Virus record (IMG/VR): IMGVR_UViG_3300013114_000208
Location: 1-64,000 of that record
DNA: 64,000 nt
Direction: 5' to 3' (one strand)
Source: a virus
The notes under the pieces are model-generated. The model had not been told where the DNA came from and searched no databases. It saw only the letters and a list, made by a program, of their open reading frames with translations. The translations under genes and the position numbers were made by a program. Positions 32,433 to 41,745 of the stretch are shown here, one piece after another (positions within the stretch are counted from its first letter, which is position 1; each line of letters begins with the position of its first letter).

Positions 32433-33151
32433 GCTTCTAGCCTCCTTTTAACTTCCTTGTATCCTGCTAACAAGTCACCTTTGTCAAACCTAAACAAATC
32501 TTTGTCAAAGGACTGCATTGTATTAACATCCCATAGACGCATTGTGTCAGGACAAATTTCATCTGCTAAAACTATGTCACCATATTGGTTAATTCCAAAT
32601 TCTAACTTGAAATCTACTAGCACTAATCCCAAAGTGTAAAAAATTGCCTTGAGATACTTATTAACATCTCTAGTCATTGCAGTCATTGCTTTTAATTCTT
32701 TTTCACGAGAAGGTTCTAATGCTGTAATTGCCTCCCATGCTATAGGTGGATCACCTAAATCATCATCTTTAACACAATACTCTACAATAGCATGATTAAG
32801 TTTAGTTCCATTTTCTAAACCATAACGTTTACAAAATGTTCCTGCGGCAACATTACGTACAATTACCTCTATAGGAATTATAGTCACGTGATCAGCAACA
32901 ATTTCTCTGTCACTAATCTTCTCTACATAGTGTGTCGGTACACCTAAATGTTCCATTGCACGTAAAAGTACGTCACTAATCCAACAATTAAGTTCACCTT
33001 TGCCATCAAACTCGCTTTTCTTTTCCGCGTTAAACGCAGTAGCATCATCTTTAAAGTACATAATGACTTGATTACGAAATTGCAACCCTTCGATTGACCA
33101 AATCTTCTTTGCTTTACCTTCGTATAACATATTATTCTTAACGTATTTCAT
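32420..33151 (-). CDS. purC: SAICAR synthetase PurC
   Basis: A 243-residue Pur[13 protein letters not shown] (ATP loop), [48 protein letters not shown] and [14 protein letters not shown] are in the family order. It joins CAIR with aspartate using ATP to give SAICAR. The first six residues come before the usual start, but the ATG at 33151 overlaps the bL31 stop (ATGA), which supports it. With purE it covers two successive purine steps. No other pur gene lies in the window. Confidence 0.95.
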   Translation of the reverse strand: MKYVKNNMLYEGKAKKIWSIEGLQFRNQVIMYFKDDATAFNAEKKSEFDGKGELNCWISDVLLRAMEHLGVPTHYVEKISDREIVADHVTIIPIEVIVRNVAAGTFCKRYGLENGTKLNHAIVEYCVKDDDLGDPPIAWEAITALEPSREKELKAMTAMTRDVNKYLKAIFYTLGLVLVDFKLEFGINQYGDIVLADEICPDTMRLWDVNTMQSFDKDLFRFDKGDLLAGYKEVKRRLEAWQD

Positions 33152-33363
33152 TTTTTTATGTCCTTTCTTCCATACTTTTCTTGGAACTTACTTACTCGTC
33201 CCTCAACTTTTACTTTGCCTGCTCCACCTGTATAGAAAGGGTGACAATTAGAGCATACTTCCACGTATAAATCTTTACATAAGGTGGACCTGGTTTCGAA
33301 TTCATTGCCACAATGGCACTTTACTTTTATTACTTCATACTTTGGATGTATATCTTTCTTCAT
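33148..33363 (-). CDS. rpmE: Ribosomal protein bL31, zinc-binding type
   Basis: A 71-residue bL31. It starts [20 protein letters not shown], with FETRSTL and then [12 protein letters not shown]; the CxC ... CxxC set of four Cys matches the zinc-ribbon form. The C-terminal [12 protein letters not shown] is also typical, and full length matches bacterial L31. A near-ideal ribosome site (AAGGAAGG) precedes the ATG. bL31 sits at the bridge between ribosomal subunits, so a phage copy could replace the host protein on ribosomes. It is coupled to purC. Confidence 0.95.
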   Translation of the reverse strand: MKKDIHPKYEVIKVKCHCGNEFETRSTLCKDLYVEVCSNCHPFYTGGAGKVKVEGRVSKFQEKYGRKDIKK

Positions 33364-33374
33364 GTCACCTTCCT

Positions 33375-34430
33375 TTACCTTTCGTCGTATATTGATCCAG
33401 TCTTTTGACCGTTGGTAACACCGTCACATGTATCTGTAATATGTTTAATAATACGATACGGGTCTGCATTACCTGCTGGACGCCTATCTTCCAAGTAACC
33501 GTGCCAATCATTTTGTGTAGTATAAATTGGAATTCGTATACTTGCACCGCGATCACTAACACCATAACTAAATTCATCTATGCTTTGTGTTTCATGTAAC
33601 CCTGTTAAACGTTGGTCGTTGTCTGAACCATACTCTTTGATGCCAATTTCGTGAACCTTTCCTAATGCTTCACACATATTGGTCATTAATTGCTCCGTTC
33701 CATAACTTCTCATGTTATTATTAGAGAAATTTGTATGCATACCTGTGCCATTCCAGTCACCCTTTACAGGTTTAGGTGCAAGGTTAATTGACACGCCATG
33801 TTTTTCAGCAATTTTAATTAAAATATATCTTGCCATCCAAAGGTCATCGCCTGCTTTAACTCCTTTTCCTAAAACTTGGAACTCCCATTGCCCTAAGGCA
33901 ACCTCTGCATTGGTTCCTGTAATGCCAATTTCTGCATTCATACATGCTTCGGTATGTCGGTCAACAATTTCTCTACCAACAACATTGTCACTACCTACAC
34001 CACAGTAGTAATCTCCTTGTGCCCTTGGCTCTCCTTTTTTAGGCCAGCCTAATGGACGTCCATCCTGGTACATAAAGTACTCTTGTTCAAATCCAAACCA
34101 CCAATCGTCACTAACATTCTTAACTGCGTGACGTGTATTACTAGGATGTGCTTTATTTTCTGAGTCTAAAACCTCACACATGACATAAGTTGCACTCATG
34201 TCTTCGCCTGTCATACGTCTTGTTGCATCTGGTCTAATTCTATCAAGCATATAATACTGTGAAACAGGATTTAAAATACAATCTGAACTTCCACCTTCCG
34301 CTTGTTGCGTTGATGAACCATCAAATGACCATCTTACTGCGTTGTTATCAATTTTTACTTTACTTCTTAATGAAGGTTCTGGCGTATAACCATCTAGCCA
34401 GACATACTCAAACTTTTTTCCGTGATTCAT
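33375..34430 (-). CDS. Glutamine synthetase, type II (eukaryote-like)
   Basis: A 351-residue GSII, the normal length for this class. [31 protein letters not shown] (metal Glu residues), [36 protein letters not shown] and [13 protein letters not shown] are the GSII signatures in order. It makes glutamine from glutamate, ammonia and ATP, and so can supply purine and carbamoyl phosphate synthesis. The start at 34430 gives an ATGA overlap with the upstream radical SAM gene. The type I adenylylation region is absent, as expected. Confidence 0.95.
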   Translation of the reverse strand: MNHGKKFEYVWLDGYTPEPSLRSKVKIDNNAVRWSFDGSSTQQAEGGSSDCILNPVSQYYMLDRIRPDATRRMTGEDMSATYVMCEVLDSENKAHPSNTRHAVKNVSDDWWFGFEQEYFMYQDGRPLGWPKKGEPRAQGDYYCGVGSDNVVGREIVDRHTEACMNAEIGITGTNAEVALGQWEFQVLGKGVKAGDDLWMARYILIKIAEKHGVSINLAPKPVKGDWNGTGMHTNFSNNNMRSYGTEQLMTNMCEALGKVHEIGIKEYGSDNDQRLTGLHETQSIDEFSYGVSDRGASIRIPIYTTQNDWHGYLEDRRPAGNADPYRIIKHITDTCDGVTNGQKTGSIYDER

Positions 34431-35743
34431 AATGCCTCCCACCATGATAATAATTGATCCTTAAGTATATCTTCTAAACGAACTTTATCGTTTCGTATTT
34501 TTTCTATTCTTAATACTCTTTTCTTGCCACCCTTTGCACCCTTTACGTATTCTTCGGGCCATTGTTCCTCGAAGTTGGGTCGATTTTTCATGTTCTCTAG
34601 GACATCTATTAAAGGTTTTTGCTTCCATGTATAAGGTTGACAATATTCTAACAGTTCGTCTATAAAACTATTTAGTATTCCCCTAGGTAATGACATGGGA
34701 GACATGATTATGTCAGGGGTAAATGCAAATGTCACCTTGGCCAACAGTGGAGTATCCAATTCTTTACTCAAGTCAAACATATTTTTTACTTCGTAAAGGC
34801 CCGGAAGGGTTAAAGTGAAGTCCAAACGCATTTGGTTTGGAGTTTTTTGGTGTTCCATTCCTAATTTGTAGTATTCCAACCACGTGTCATAGTGTAAACC
34901 ATCCCTAATGTACTCACCAATGACATTAGTTCCGTCAATTGACGCACAAATTTGCCAATCTCTTATGTTGTCAAGGATGTCTTTAAACAAATGACATCCC
35001 TTGTACTCAATTCTTGACAGGTTTGTGTTGTATCTTGCATAAACTTTTGCTCCGTCACCTAGTTCTATAATTTTTTTCATGTAACGCCAGTGTTCTTCCA
35101 TCATTAATGGCTCTCCACCTACCCAATATATCTCTTCCACACGGTGGTCATTAACTGCGTCACTAAATTCTTGCTCAACTACACTACTTTGGAACTCACT
35201 TATCTTTTTTCTTACGTCCGGTCGCATCCAATTATTAGAAATGTCATTGTAATCTACCATGTCATTGACTTTTTCTTCCGATTCCCACGCACTACTTAAC
35301 ATGTCACCACACATTCGGCACTTAAAGTTACACAAATTACTAAATCGGTAGTCCCAGCTGACAGGTTTCATGGTAGTATAACCCGTGTCATCCGTTTTTT
35401 CCCATATGTCATTGTATTTTTCTTTAAACAAATGCCAAAAGTAGTCCCGGTATACGTCGGTATTGAGTAATTTCTCATTACACACTTGGCATTCGGGTAT
35501 GATGTCACCGTTCATGTGCGCCTTTCTTACTCTTTTCATGTGGTCACTGTTCCAATGTTGCTCTAATGTCATTGGTTTATACGTTCCTGTACCGGAATCA
35601 GTGTCGATATACTGCTTAAAAGCGTTGGCCGGCTCTCTAGACGCACAACATAAGCGTCTTTCGGACTGTGGTGAAATGTAGGTATGCACGAAAGGGGCAA
35701 GACAGAGCGATTTTGGTTTTACGGTTGGTTTTTTGCTTTCCAT
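34427..35743 (-). CDS. Twitch-domain-type radical SAM protein 1
   Basis: The ATG at 35743 is used, which gives 438 residues and a 25-base overlap upstream. The N-terminal Cys-rich part (SLCLAPFVHTYI, LCCASRE, CQVCNEK) precedes the radical SAM motif CNFKCRMC (Cys138, 142, 145). YWVGGEPLMMEEHW is the GGE SAM contact, and ARYNTNLS and CASIDGT are barrel segments. This layout fits proteins called twitch domain-containing radical SAM. Substrate unknown. It is coupled to glutamine synthetase. Confidence 0.85.
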   Translation of the reverse strand: MESKKPTVKPKSLCLAPFVHTYISPQSERRLCCASREPANAFKQYIDTDSGTGTYKPMTLEQHWNSDHMKRVRKAHMNGDIIPECQVCNEKLLNTDVYRDYFWHLFKEKYNDIWEKTDDTGYTTMKPVSWDYRFSNLCNFKCRMCGDMLSSAWESEEKVNDMVDYNDISNNWMRPDVRKKISEFQSSVVEQEFSDAVNDHRVEEIYWVGGEPLMMEEHWRYMKKIIELGDGAKVYARYNTNLSRIEYKGCHLFKDILDNIRDWQICASIDGTNVIGEYIRDGLHYDTWLEYYKLGMEHQKTPNQMRLDFTLTLPGLYEVKNMFDLSKELDTPLLAKVTFAFTPDIIMSPMSLPRGILNSFIDELLEYCQPYTWKQKPLIDVLENMKNRPNFEEQWPEEYVKGAKGGKKRVLRIEKIRNDKVRLEDILKDQLLSWWEAL

Positions 35744-37104
35744 TTTTCTTTCTGCCCTTGGTGCCTGTAACCCAGAAATTCGCACAATCTGGGGTCGACC
35801 TCCACGAGTTTCTGCCCCCGAATCGCGTCTATTTTGTAAATTACGTCATGCAAATACGCACGTTCATGCTCCAAGTCACTGACTTCATGGTAATACATGT
35901 ACTCTACAATACTTTTAATTACCTTCAAGAACTCATCCCGGTGTTTAAACGCAGTGAGCCTGTCAACCGCGTTCCAATTGTAATGGAGGAGTCCGTAAGC
36001 AATCTCGTCCTTGGCCCAATCGGGTAGAATTGAAATGTTAAAGTGCTCTGGCTGGTGCATGAGATTAAGGTACCAAGTGTCTAAGTTTTCAATGTCCCTG
36101 ATCCACTGCTGGAGATGAATTAGAGACGCAATATTAAACAAAGACAGGGTGGTACAAATCTCAGTCTCCATATTTTCTAATTTATTTGCACACAAGTAAT
36201 TAATGTTGTAATTAACCTCGTCCCACTTGGCGCCAGACCGTTGGTACTCAAACTTCTCCCCAACGTCATCCACAGAAAAGGAAGCCTTGACCCCTTTGAA
36301 ATGAGGCCAAATGTTTTCCAAAGCATGGAGAGGCAACTGCGTACCATTTGTGTTGTAATGAAGGTAGATGCGACCTGCAAAACCATCCCGAACGGCCTGC
36401 TCTAACAACTCAAAGTGCTCGTTAATTAACCAAGGCTCTCCTCCAGTAAACTCTAAATGAACCACTCCCGGCAGAATCTCTTCCAAGTTGCGCCAGAAGC
36501 GATCGTTTGTTCGAGGCCACTGCCCTTGCTTTTGCCACTGGTACGCTTTTAAGTCCTTTATTTCACTCTTTTGAACACCTTCAAACTGAACAGCGACATC
36601 TATTTCATCCTGCGCCCACTTTGAACTACTCATCGGCCCACAAATACGACACTTTAAGTTGCAAATGGTTCCTAGTTTTAAGTCTAAATAAACCAGGTTC
36701 GAGTCATTGACTTCATTTGTAAAAACGTAGTCCAACTCTGGGTATTTTAAACTGAATTGCTCTGCCCAAATTAAACGTTTAGAAGTTATTCCTTGAGACT
36801 CTTCATCCCAACACTTCTTACAGTTAGAAGGCTTTTTACCTTGCAGAAAGTCTGCCCTCATTTGTTTCATATGCTGAGAGTTAAACGCCTCCTTCAGAGT
36901 ACAAGTTGATAAGTTATAAGGATTACGATCTTCATCCAGAACAGGACCTTCCGTCATACAACAAGGCTTTACGTCCCCAATTGCAGACGCTTCTAAATGA
37001 ATAAACGGTAAGTAACACAGAGTAGGAATTGCTTTGAACGCAGGGTTTCGAACACGGTTGAGATCATCCTTAATTGACAAAACTAAACTCCGGAAAGGTT
37101 TCAT
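35719..37104 (-). CDS. Twitch-domain-type radical SAM protein 2
   Basis: A 461-residue protein. The N-terminal Cys region TLCYLPFIHLEASAIGDVKPCCMTEG with CKKCWDEE precedes the radical SAM motif CNLKCRIC (Cys148, 152, 155). FTGGEPWLINEHFELLEQA provides the GGE, LHYNTNGTQLP the barrel Asn-Gly strand. It is a paralogue of the neighbours on both sides but clearly diverged, so duplication is old. Base composition here looks a little richer in GC than the next genes. Function unknown. Confidence 0.85.
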   Translation of the reverse strand: MKPFRSLVLSIKDDLNRVRNPAFKAIPTLCYLPFIHLEASAIGDVKPCCMTEGPVLDEDRNPYNLSTCTLKEAFNSQHMKQMRADFLQGKKPSNCKKCWDEESQGITSKRLIWAEQFSLKYPELDYVFTNEVNDSNLVYLDLKLGTICNLKCRICGPMSSSKWAQDEIDVAVQFEGVQKSEIKDLKAYQWQKQGQWPRTNDRFWRNLEEILPGVVHLEFTGGEPWLINEHFELLEQAVRDGFAGRIYLHYNTNGTQLPLHALENIWPHFKGVKASFSVDDVGEKFEYQRSGAKWDEVNYNINYLCANKLENMETEICTTLSLFNIASLIHLQQWIRDIENLDTWYLNLMHQPEHFNISILPDWAKDEIAYGLLHYNWNAVDRLTAFKHRDEFLKVIKSIVEYMYYHEVSDLEHERAYLHDVIYKIDAIRGQKLVEVDPRLCEFLGYRHQGQKEKWKAKNQP

Positions 37105-38314
37105 TAAACGACTCAGAACGAATCTTATCCATTTTAGCGGTGAGTGCCATAAACTCTAAGAATAGTCTAGCATTGCTCGGTTGTTCAATAAAGTTAATTG
37201 CACTTTGAAAACCATTGGTTGCACGTTGGAGAGGATCGATTGGACTAAGATAGTCGATATGTCGTTTGTATTTTTCTATTACCGCCTCCTTATCTGGCAT
37301 TGGTAAATTGTCTATACGGTAATGCGGAGGATTCATTAGTATATTCACATTGAAGTCAGGTGCTTTAATTAGGCCATAGTTAATCCATTCTTTATGAAAG
37401 TCTGGCATATGATACGAATTCAGTATACTCAACGTGCAACTTATATAGAAATCAACGTTTGGGCATACTCGTAACATCTGTTCTCTATTATCGACTATAT
37501 CTTTCCATACAGTTTCTTTCCTTATATACTCTCCTCGCATACCCGAACCGTCTAATGAAGCACCTATACTAACGGAGTCAAACTCTTTCCACATATCCAG
37601 TATACTCAATTGCTTATATTTGAGTTGCGAAAAATTGGTATTGTATATTAACTTAACGTCGGTTCTATTTTGCTTTAGTAATTCGGCAATAATCTCCCAA
37701 TGTGCGGCCATCATTAGGGGTTCTCCACCAGCGAAATATATCTGTTCTACGTATGGTATATGCCTGATACACTCTTCGATATCCAGATTACACGTAATAA
37801 CCTTACTATTTGTAGGGGAATTTTGGTGTAATTTAACATAATCCTGATACCAATTGCTTGAAAACAGGGGACCACACGTTCGACAGCGAAAATTGCATAG
37901 GTTGCTAAACCGAACATCCCAGTATATTATCTCATAGTCTGGTTCTATACTATTGGCCTTTGCTATATGGTGGCCGAAATGTTTATTCGCTGATACCCGG
38001 CCGCTCATAAAGCCATTTTTATCTTGTTCATAACACTTGACGCATTCTGGATTGTGTAGTCCATCAATCATTCTATTACGTATATTCACCATATGTTCGC
38101 TATGCCAAATTTCCTCCAGCGTGTTATCATTTAGATTACCGACTGGCATATCCATCTCACTCATACAGCATAGATGAACAGAACTATCTGGGTATGCGTG
38201 TAAATGTGTCCAAGGATACATACAGAATGATGGGTTTTCTTCTAATACCAATTGTTGGTATAGTGAAAGATCATTCCAATCAATCTTTAGTGGCTTTTTA
38301 TCATTATAGTCCAT
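37070..38314 (-). CDS. Twitch-domain-type radical SAM protein 3
   Basis: A 414-residue protein. The N-terminal region has FCMYPWTHLHAYPD, LCCMSE and CVKCYEQ; the radical SAM motif is CNFRCRTC (Cys140, 144, 147). YFAGGEPLMMAAHWEII holds the GGE, LIYNTNFSQLKY and SIGASLDGSGMRGEYIRKE follow. It is closest to the gene at 38337, with which it shares long blocks including RFSNLCNFRC and ATNGFQSAINF. That pair is the most recent duplication in the group. It overlaps radical SAM 2 by 35 bases. Confidence 0.85.
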   Translation of the reverse strand: MDYNDKKPLKIDWNDLSLYQQLVLEENPSFCMYPWTHLHAYPDSSVHLCCMSEMDMPVGNLNDNTLEEIWHSEHMVNIRNRMIDGLHNPECVKCYEQDKNGFMSGRVSANKHFGHHIAKANSIEPDYEIIYWDVRFSNLCNFRCRTCGPLFSSNWYQDYVKLHQNSPTNSKVITCNLDIEECIRHIPYVEQIYFAGGEPLMMAAHWEIIAELLKQNRTDVKLIYNTNFSQLKYKQLSILDMWKEFDSVSIGASLDGSGMRGEYIRKETVWKDIVDNREQMLRVCPNVDFYISCTLSILNSYHMPDFHKEWINYGLIKAPDFNVNILMNPPHYRIDNLPMPDKEAVIEKYKRHIDYLSPIDPLQRATNGFQSAINFIEQPSNARLFLEFMALTAKMDKIRSESFNETFPEFSFVN

Positions 38315-38336
38315 CGTTATTCTAGGGCCCTGTCTA

Positions 38337-39665
38337 TTAAGACCTCTCCGGGAAGGTTTTGAATAGTGGTATCAACTCTGGGAATACCGTTTGAAAATCT
38401 TCATTACGGTGGTTATCATACTTGGTAATTTCTTTACGGAACTCTGGTATAAGATCCGTTCTATCTTCACTATACATAAAGTTGATTGCACTCTCGAAAC
38501 CATTGGTGGCTCGCTTAATGTCGTCGGCATCTGCTATACTACTTATGTGTTCTTCGTATAGTGACTTAACTTCTTCCTTCATATAGTCGGGTAGTATACT
38601 GAGTCTATAATAGTCGGGCCCTTGGAGAATGTTTACATGAAAGTCGTATACGCCTATAAGGCCGCGCTCTACCCAATCGTTATGAAAGTCTGGTAGGTGG
38701 TATGCGTTTAATACCTGCAATGTGGCACTGGGAAAAAAGTCTACGTCTGGGCACACATCGAGCATGTCGTAACGATTCCTTACTATAGTATCCCATACCG
38801 TTCCCTTACGTATATACTCTGCTCTATCACCCATTCCATCTAACGATGCTCCTATACTGACATCATCGAATAATCTCCACATGTCGAATACTGAACGCCC
38901 CTTATACTTGACTTCCGAGAAGTTAGTATTGTATACTAACGATACATCTAACTTATCTCGCTTAATCAATTCATCCATTATACGCCAGTGTTCTTCCATC
39001 ATTAAAGGCTCACCTCCTGCCCAGTATATCTTATGGAGATTGTCTATATATGGCTCTATCATTTCCCAGTTTAATTGCTTATTACCCCGTGTATAACTTA
39101 TTTTCTCTATATCCGACTGCCCATACATACTGTTATACTCGTTTACCCAATTAGAACTAAACTGTGGCCCACACATCCTACACTTAAAGTTACACATATT
39201 GGTAAAGCGAACATCCCAATAGATTGGATTAACTGGTGATGAACCATCAGGAGTGGTGGTGATATCCTTTATACTATATGCGAAATTTCTATTACTCTCA
39301 TTACGTAATGAATAAAACCCATTACGCTCCTTCTCATAACACTTATTACACTCCTTACACGGTATGCCATTGAGCATATTGTGTCGCATAGTCCTATAGG
39401 AGGCATTGTTCCATACTTCTTCGAGTGTATAATCTCTAAGATTACCTATAGGTTCATTAGGCTCTGCCATACAGCACGGGTAAGCATTACCATCGGACCA
39501 TCCGTGTATATGGATCCACGGTAGCATACAGAATACATCACTATTACATAATAAGTCACGTTCTTCTATAGTAAAGAAGCTATTAGGCAACGATTGTTTA
39601 TTACGATCCAATAACAGTGTAGTGGTATTGAATGGTGTATCTTTGTTAAGGTAACCTTTATCCAT
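38337..39665 (-). CDS. Twitch-domain-type radical SAM protein 4
   Basis: A 442-residue protein. N-terminal Cys segments are FCMLPWIHIHGWSDG, YPCCMAEP and CKECNKCYEKERNGF; the radical SAM motif is CNFKCRMC (Cys158, 162, 165). YWAGGEPLMMEEHWRIMDEL carries the GGE; LVYNTNFSEVKYKG and IGASLDGMGDRAEYIRKG follow. It is a close paralogue of radical SAM 3. It is the first gene after a 185-base gap on this strand, so it may have its own promoter. No ribosome site is seen before the ATG. Confidence 0.85.
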   Translation of the reverse strand: MDKGYLNKDTPFNTTTLLLDRNKQSLPNSFFTIEERDLLCNSDVFCMLPWIHIHGWSDGNAYPCCMAEPNEPIGNLRDYTLEEVWNNASYRTMRHNMLNGIPCKECNKCYEKERNGFYSLRNESNRNFAYSIKDITTTPDGSSPVNPIYWDVRFTNMCNFKCRMCGPQFSSNWVNEYNSMYGQSDIEKISYTRGNKQLNWEMIEPYIDNLHKIYWAGGEPLMMEEHWRIMDELIKRDKLDVSLVYNTNFSEVKYKGRSVFDMWRLFDDVSIGASLDGMGDRAEYIRKGTVWDTIVRNRYDMLDVCPDVDFFPSATLQVLNAYHLPDFHNDWVERGLIGVYDFHVNILQGPDYYRLSILPDYMKEEVKSLYEEHISSIADADDIKRATNGFESAINFMYSEDRTDLIPEFRKEITKYDNHRNEDFQTVFPELIPLFKTFPERS

Positions 39666-39850
39666 AATATTTTAAAATAAAAAAAACTTTTTGAAAAAGA
39701 AAAAAGAGTTGGGGCGTAGTGACAATGCATGTGGTAGAAAAAACAAATCGGGCATGTTGTATGTTTCTAATTTTTTTTGTCGCTCGAAATATTCTGCCCT
39801 ATAGGAAAAAATTTTCCCCGTCGTTCGACAACCCGACAGATAACCCGACC

Positions 39851-40093
39851 CTACCATCTCCAGGGTAACATACTCATACCCAGCAGATTTAATAACAGTT
39901 CCATCACAATAACAAACACCAAACCTCCGCCTAGTTGCCATGCCCACCACTTCCATCCTGTAAGACTACGTGACCAATTAGCCAACTTACTGTTATGTGC
40001 TTTGTCGTACGCACCTGTTTTATTGCCTATCTCACTTGCCCAGTAGTTAGGATCCACTACGTTCTTTATTGTTTTTAATAGTTTTATTATCAT
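39851..40093 (-). CDS. Small membrane protein (80 aa)
   Basis: An 80-residue protein with a polar N-terminal half (MIIKLLKTIKNVVDPNYWASEIG) and one strong membrane segment WWAWQLGGGLVFVIVMELLLNLLG near the C-terminus. It is coupled by ATGA to the next upstream small membrane gene. The 185 bases after its stop hold two direct GTCGGGTT repeats and T-rich runs but no gene that I can support. Function unknown. Confidence 0.6.
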   Translation of the reverse strand: MIIKLLKTIKNVVDPNYWASEIGNKTGAYDKAHNSKLANWSRSLTGWKWWAWQLGGGLVFVIVMELLLNLLGMSMLPWRW

Positions 40094-40263
40094 AAGCGTT
40101 TAATTACCATTAGTTGCTCATACCCTAGGAAGTTGTTTACGATTACTTCATGCTCACCCGTACCACATAATAAAGTTAGTGATAACAGTATTCCTATGCA
40201 GATGCCACACACTATTAATAGTAGTGCAGTACCCCAACGTGGTATGTTTTTTAAATAATTCAT
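40090..40263 (-). CDS. Small membrane protein (57 aa)
   Basis: The ATG at 40263 is chosen because GGAGGA lies 9 bases before it; an in-frame ATG at 40287 would add eight residues but spoil that site. The product has one membrane segment, WGTALLLIVCGICIGILLSLTLLC. It pairs with the small membrane gene at 39851. Such pairs could form a holin-like or envelope complex, but nothing in the sequence proves this. Confidence 0.55.
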   Translation of the reverse strand: MNYLKNIPRWGTALLLIVCGICIGILLSLTLLCGTGEHEVIVNNFLGYEQLMVIKRL

Positions 40264-40316
40264 ATATTCAAATCCTCCGCCCTGCATTGTTATGTTCCGA
40301 TATGGTATCTACTGTG

Positions 40317-40363
40317 TAAAAAATTTCGCCAAACCAGGTGTTTCGGCTGGGTGTGACTCGGCC
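40317..40363 (+). repeat. 47-base intergenic repeat, copy 2 (inverted copy at 26055-26100)
   Basis: Reads TAAAAAATTTCGCCA, ACCAGGT, nine variable bases, then GGGTGTGACTCGGCC on the plus strand, the reverse orientation of copy 1. It lies between the radical SAM gene ending at 40381 and the small membrane gene starting at 40263. The two copies bracket about 14.2 kb containing genes from the carbamoyltransferase to the membrane proteins. Confidence 0.75.
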
Positions 40364-40380
40364 CCGCCCACTTTAGCGTA

Positions 40381-41745
40381 TTAGTCATGGGGTAGTTCCT
40401 CATACCATTGTTTTAAGTTAGGGAAAGTCTCTGTAAAGTTCTTGTTTCGTCGTGTGTCGTATTGTTTATAGAAGTGATAAAAGTCGTTCTGTAGTGCTTC
40501 TGGTTCGAACGTATCGCTGTGTGGTTTATCTACTACACTTAAATAATCTAACAGTCGTAGTATGTGATTGCCTTCCATTTCGTGTAGATTGTCTTCGTTT
40601 AAAACAAGCCATTGCTCTAAGTTGTCTCTGTATTGTTGCCGTATTGATTGCGGTAGCACTAGTGGAGATTGGAAGGATGGAAACCTTAATATGTTTAAAG
40701 TAAACGTAGGAAAGTCACGTCCGTACTGTTGTTTAAAACTCATTACGTGATCTAAGAACTTTGGCAAGGAATCCAAGCACAAACTGTTAATAGTACACAT
40801 CATATGGAAGCCTTCTAAATTACCGTCCCTACATACACGATGGCAGTTTTCTACCCATTTATCCCATACTAATCCGTCTCTAATATACTCTGCTTGTGCG
40901 CCGAATGCTTCACAAGATGTATATAGATGTAAGTGTGGAATATGTTGTGCGTTCTCTATAAAGCGATCTATTAGTTCGTCTTTAGCACCTAAGTTAGAAT
41001 TGATAGCGAGCCTCATATCGGACTTTTTGTCTGTTAGTTTGAACCATTCAAATAACTTCCATATTTCGCCCGACATTAAGGGTTCGCCACCAGTTATCCT
41101 AAACTCATCTAGTGTTTCGTGTAGTTCTTCTTGCCACCATTGCCAAAAGGCTTCTGTAAATGGATTTGTTTCGTCGTGCTTATATAACTGTGCTTCGTTG
41201 TGTTGATGTGTGAAATGGTTACGGCCGTCTGACTTTAATTTCTCGTAGGAACCATTGTTCTTTATATCCTTTACCCAGGTACTACTAAAAGCAGGATTGC
41301 AATAAGAACAAGCAAAATTGCAAGTCCTATCAAAGGCGGCCTCGAGAGTGCGTAATGCAAAGTTTTCTTCGGCATCTTTTTGTCTAACATAATGTACGTC
41401 CTCCTCATCATATATGACGCTTTTATGGACACGATCGGATATAGCATCGGGCCCAATATCTTCTATTTTCCAACAGTATTCACAACCGGGTGGCCTTTCG
41501 CCTGCAAGCATTTGTTCTCTATCTTGCTTTTTTTGTTTTGTATTATGAATAGCTGATGAATTATTTAGTAGTTCTTTAATATCTATTTTGTGTGCCGGCG
41601 GGTGGTGACAACTAGTAGTCATACCACTTCCAAGCCATATAGTAGCGTTTCGCCACTTGGCCATACAAAATGATGGACTTACTGTCTCGTTAAGCCATCG
41701 TTTAATTTTTAAATCTGATTCTCTACCTGGTGTTCTTAATGTCAT
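40381..41745 (-). CDS. Radical SAM protein 5, N-terminal Cys-rich type
   Basis: A 454-residue protein. N-terminal segments SFCMAKWRNATIWL, SCHHPPAH and CEYCWKIED precede the radical SAM motif CNFACSYC (Cys142, 146, 149). FRITGGEPLMSGEIWKLFEW holds the GGE; LYTSCEAFGAQAEYIRDG and CTINSLCLDSLP follow. It belongs with the gene at 42647, which has the same SYC motif and the MRTGGEP-like block. Together they form a second subgroup distinct from radical SAM 1-4. Coupled to the next gene by ATGA. Confidence 0.85.
   Translation of the reverse strand: MTLRTPGRESDLKIKRWLNETVSPSFCMAKWRNATIWLGSGMTTSCHHPPAHKIDIKELLNNSSAIHNTKQKKQDREQMLAGERPPGCEYCWKIEDIGPDAISDRVHKSVIYDEEDVHYVRQKDAEENFALRTLEAAFDRTCNFACSYCNPAFSSTWVKDIKNNGSYEKLKSDGRNHFTHQHNEAQLYKHDETNPFTEAFWQWWQEELHETLDEFRITGGEPLMSGEIWKLFEWFKLTDKKSDMRLAINSNLGAKDELIDRFIENAQHIPHLHLYTSCEAFGAQAEYIRDGLVWDKWVENCHRVCRDGNLEGFHMMCTINSLCLDSLPKFLDHVMSFKQQYGRDFPTFTLNILRFPSFQSPLVLPQSIRQQYRDNLEQWLVLNEDNLHEMEGNHILRLLDYLSVVDKPHSDTFEPEALQNDFYHFYKQYDTRRNKNFTETFPNLKQWYEELPHD

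Noticed and set aside
32022-33151. Possible 2-aminoadenine (Z-genome) pathway because purine genes are present
   Set aside because: No PurZ-like adenylosuccinate synthetase, no DatZ-like HD phosphohydrolase and no DpoZ polymerase are visible in the window.
31589-34430. Possibility that this block is host chromosome joined by misassembly
   Set aside because: The genes overlap each other and the flanking phage-type genes on both sides by a few bases, in the style of the rest of the train. Read coverage would still be the decisive check.
39790-39804. CCTATAGGGCAGA on the minus strand, like the core of a T7 promoter
   Set aside because: Only the TATAGGG core matches; the upstream recognition part is absent and no T7-type RNA polymerase is visible in the window.
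39672-39956. 94-codon frame on the minus strand between radical SAM 4 and the membrane gene
   Set aside because: It overlaps the small membrane gene in another frame and ends in poly-Phe encoded by T-runs. The 185-base gap is better described as non-coding.
40500-40515. GGTTCGAAC, resembling a tRNA T-arm
   Set aside because: It is inside a radical SAM gene and no acceptor or anticodon stem can be built around it. No tRNA was found in the window.
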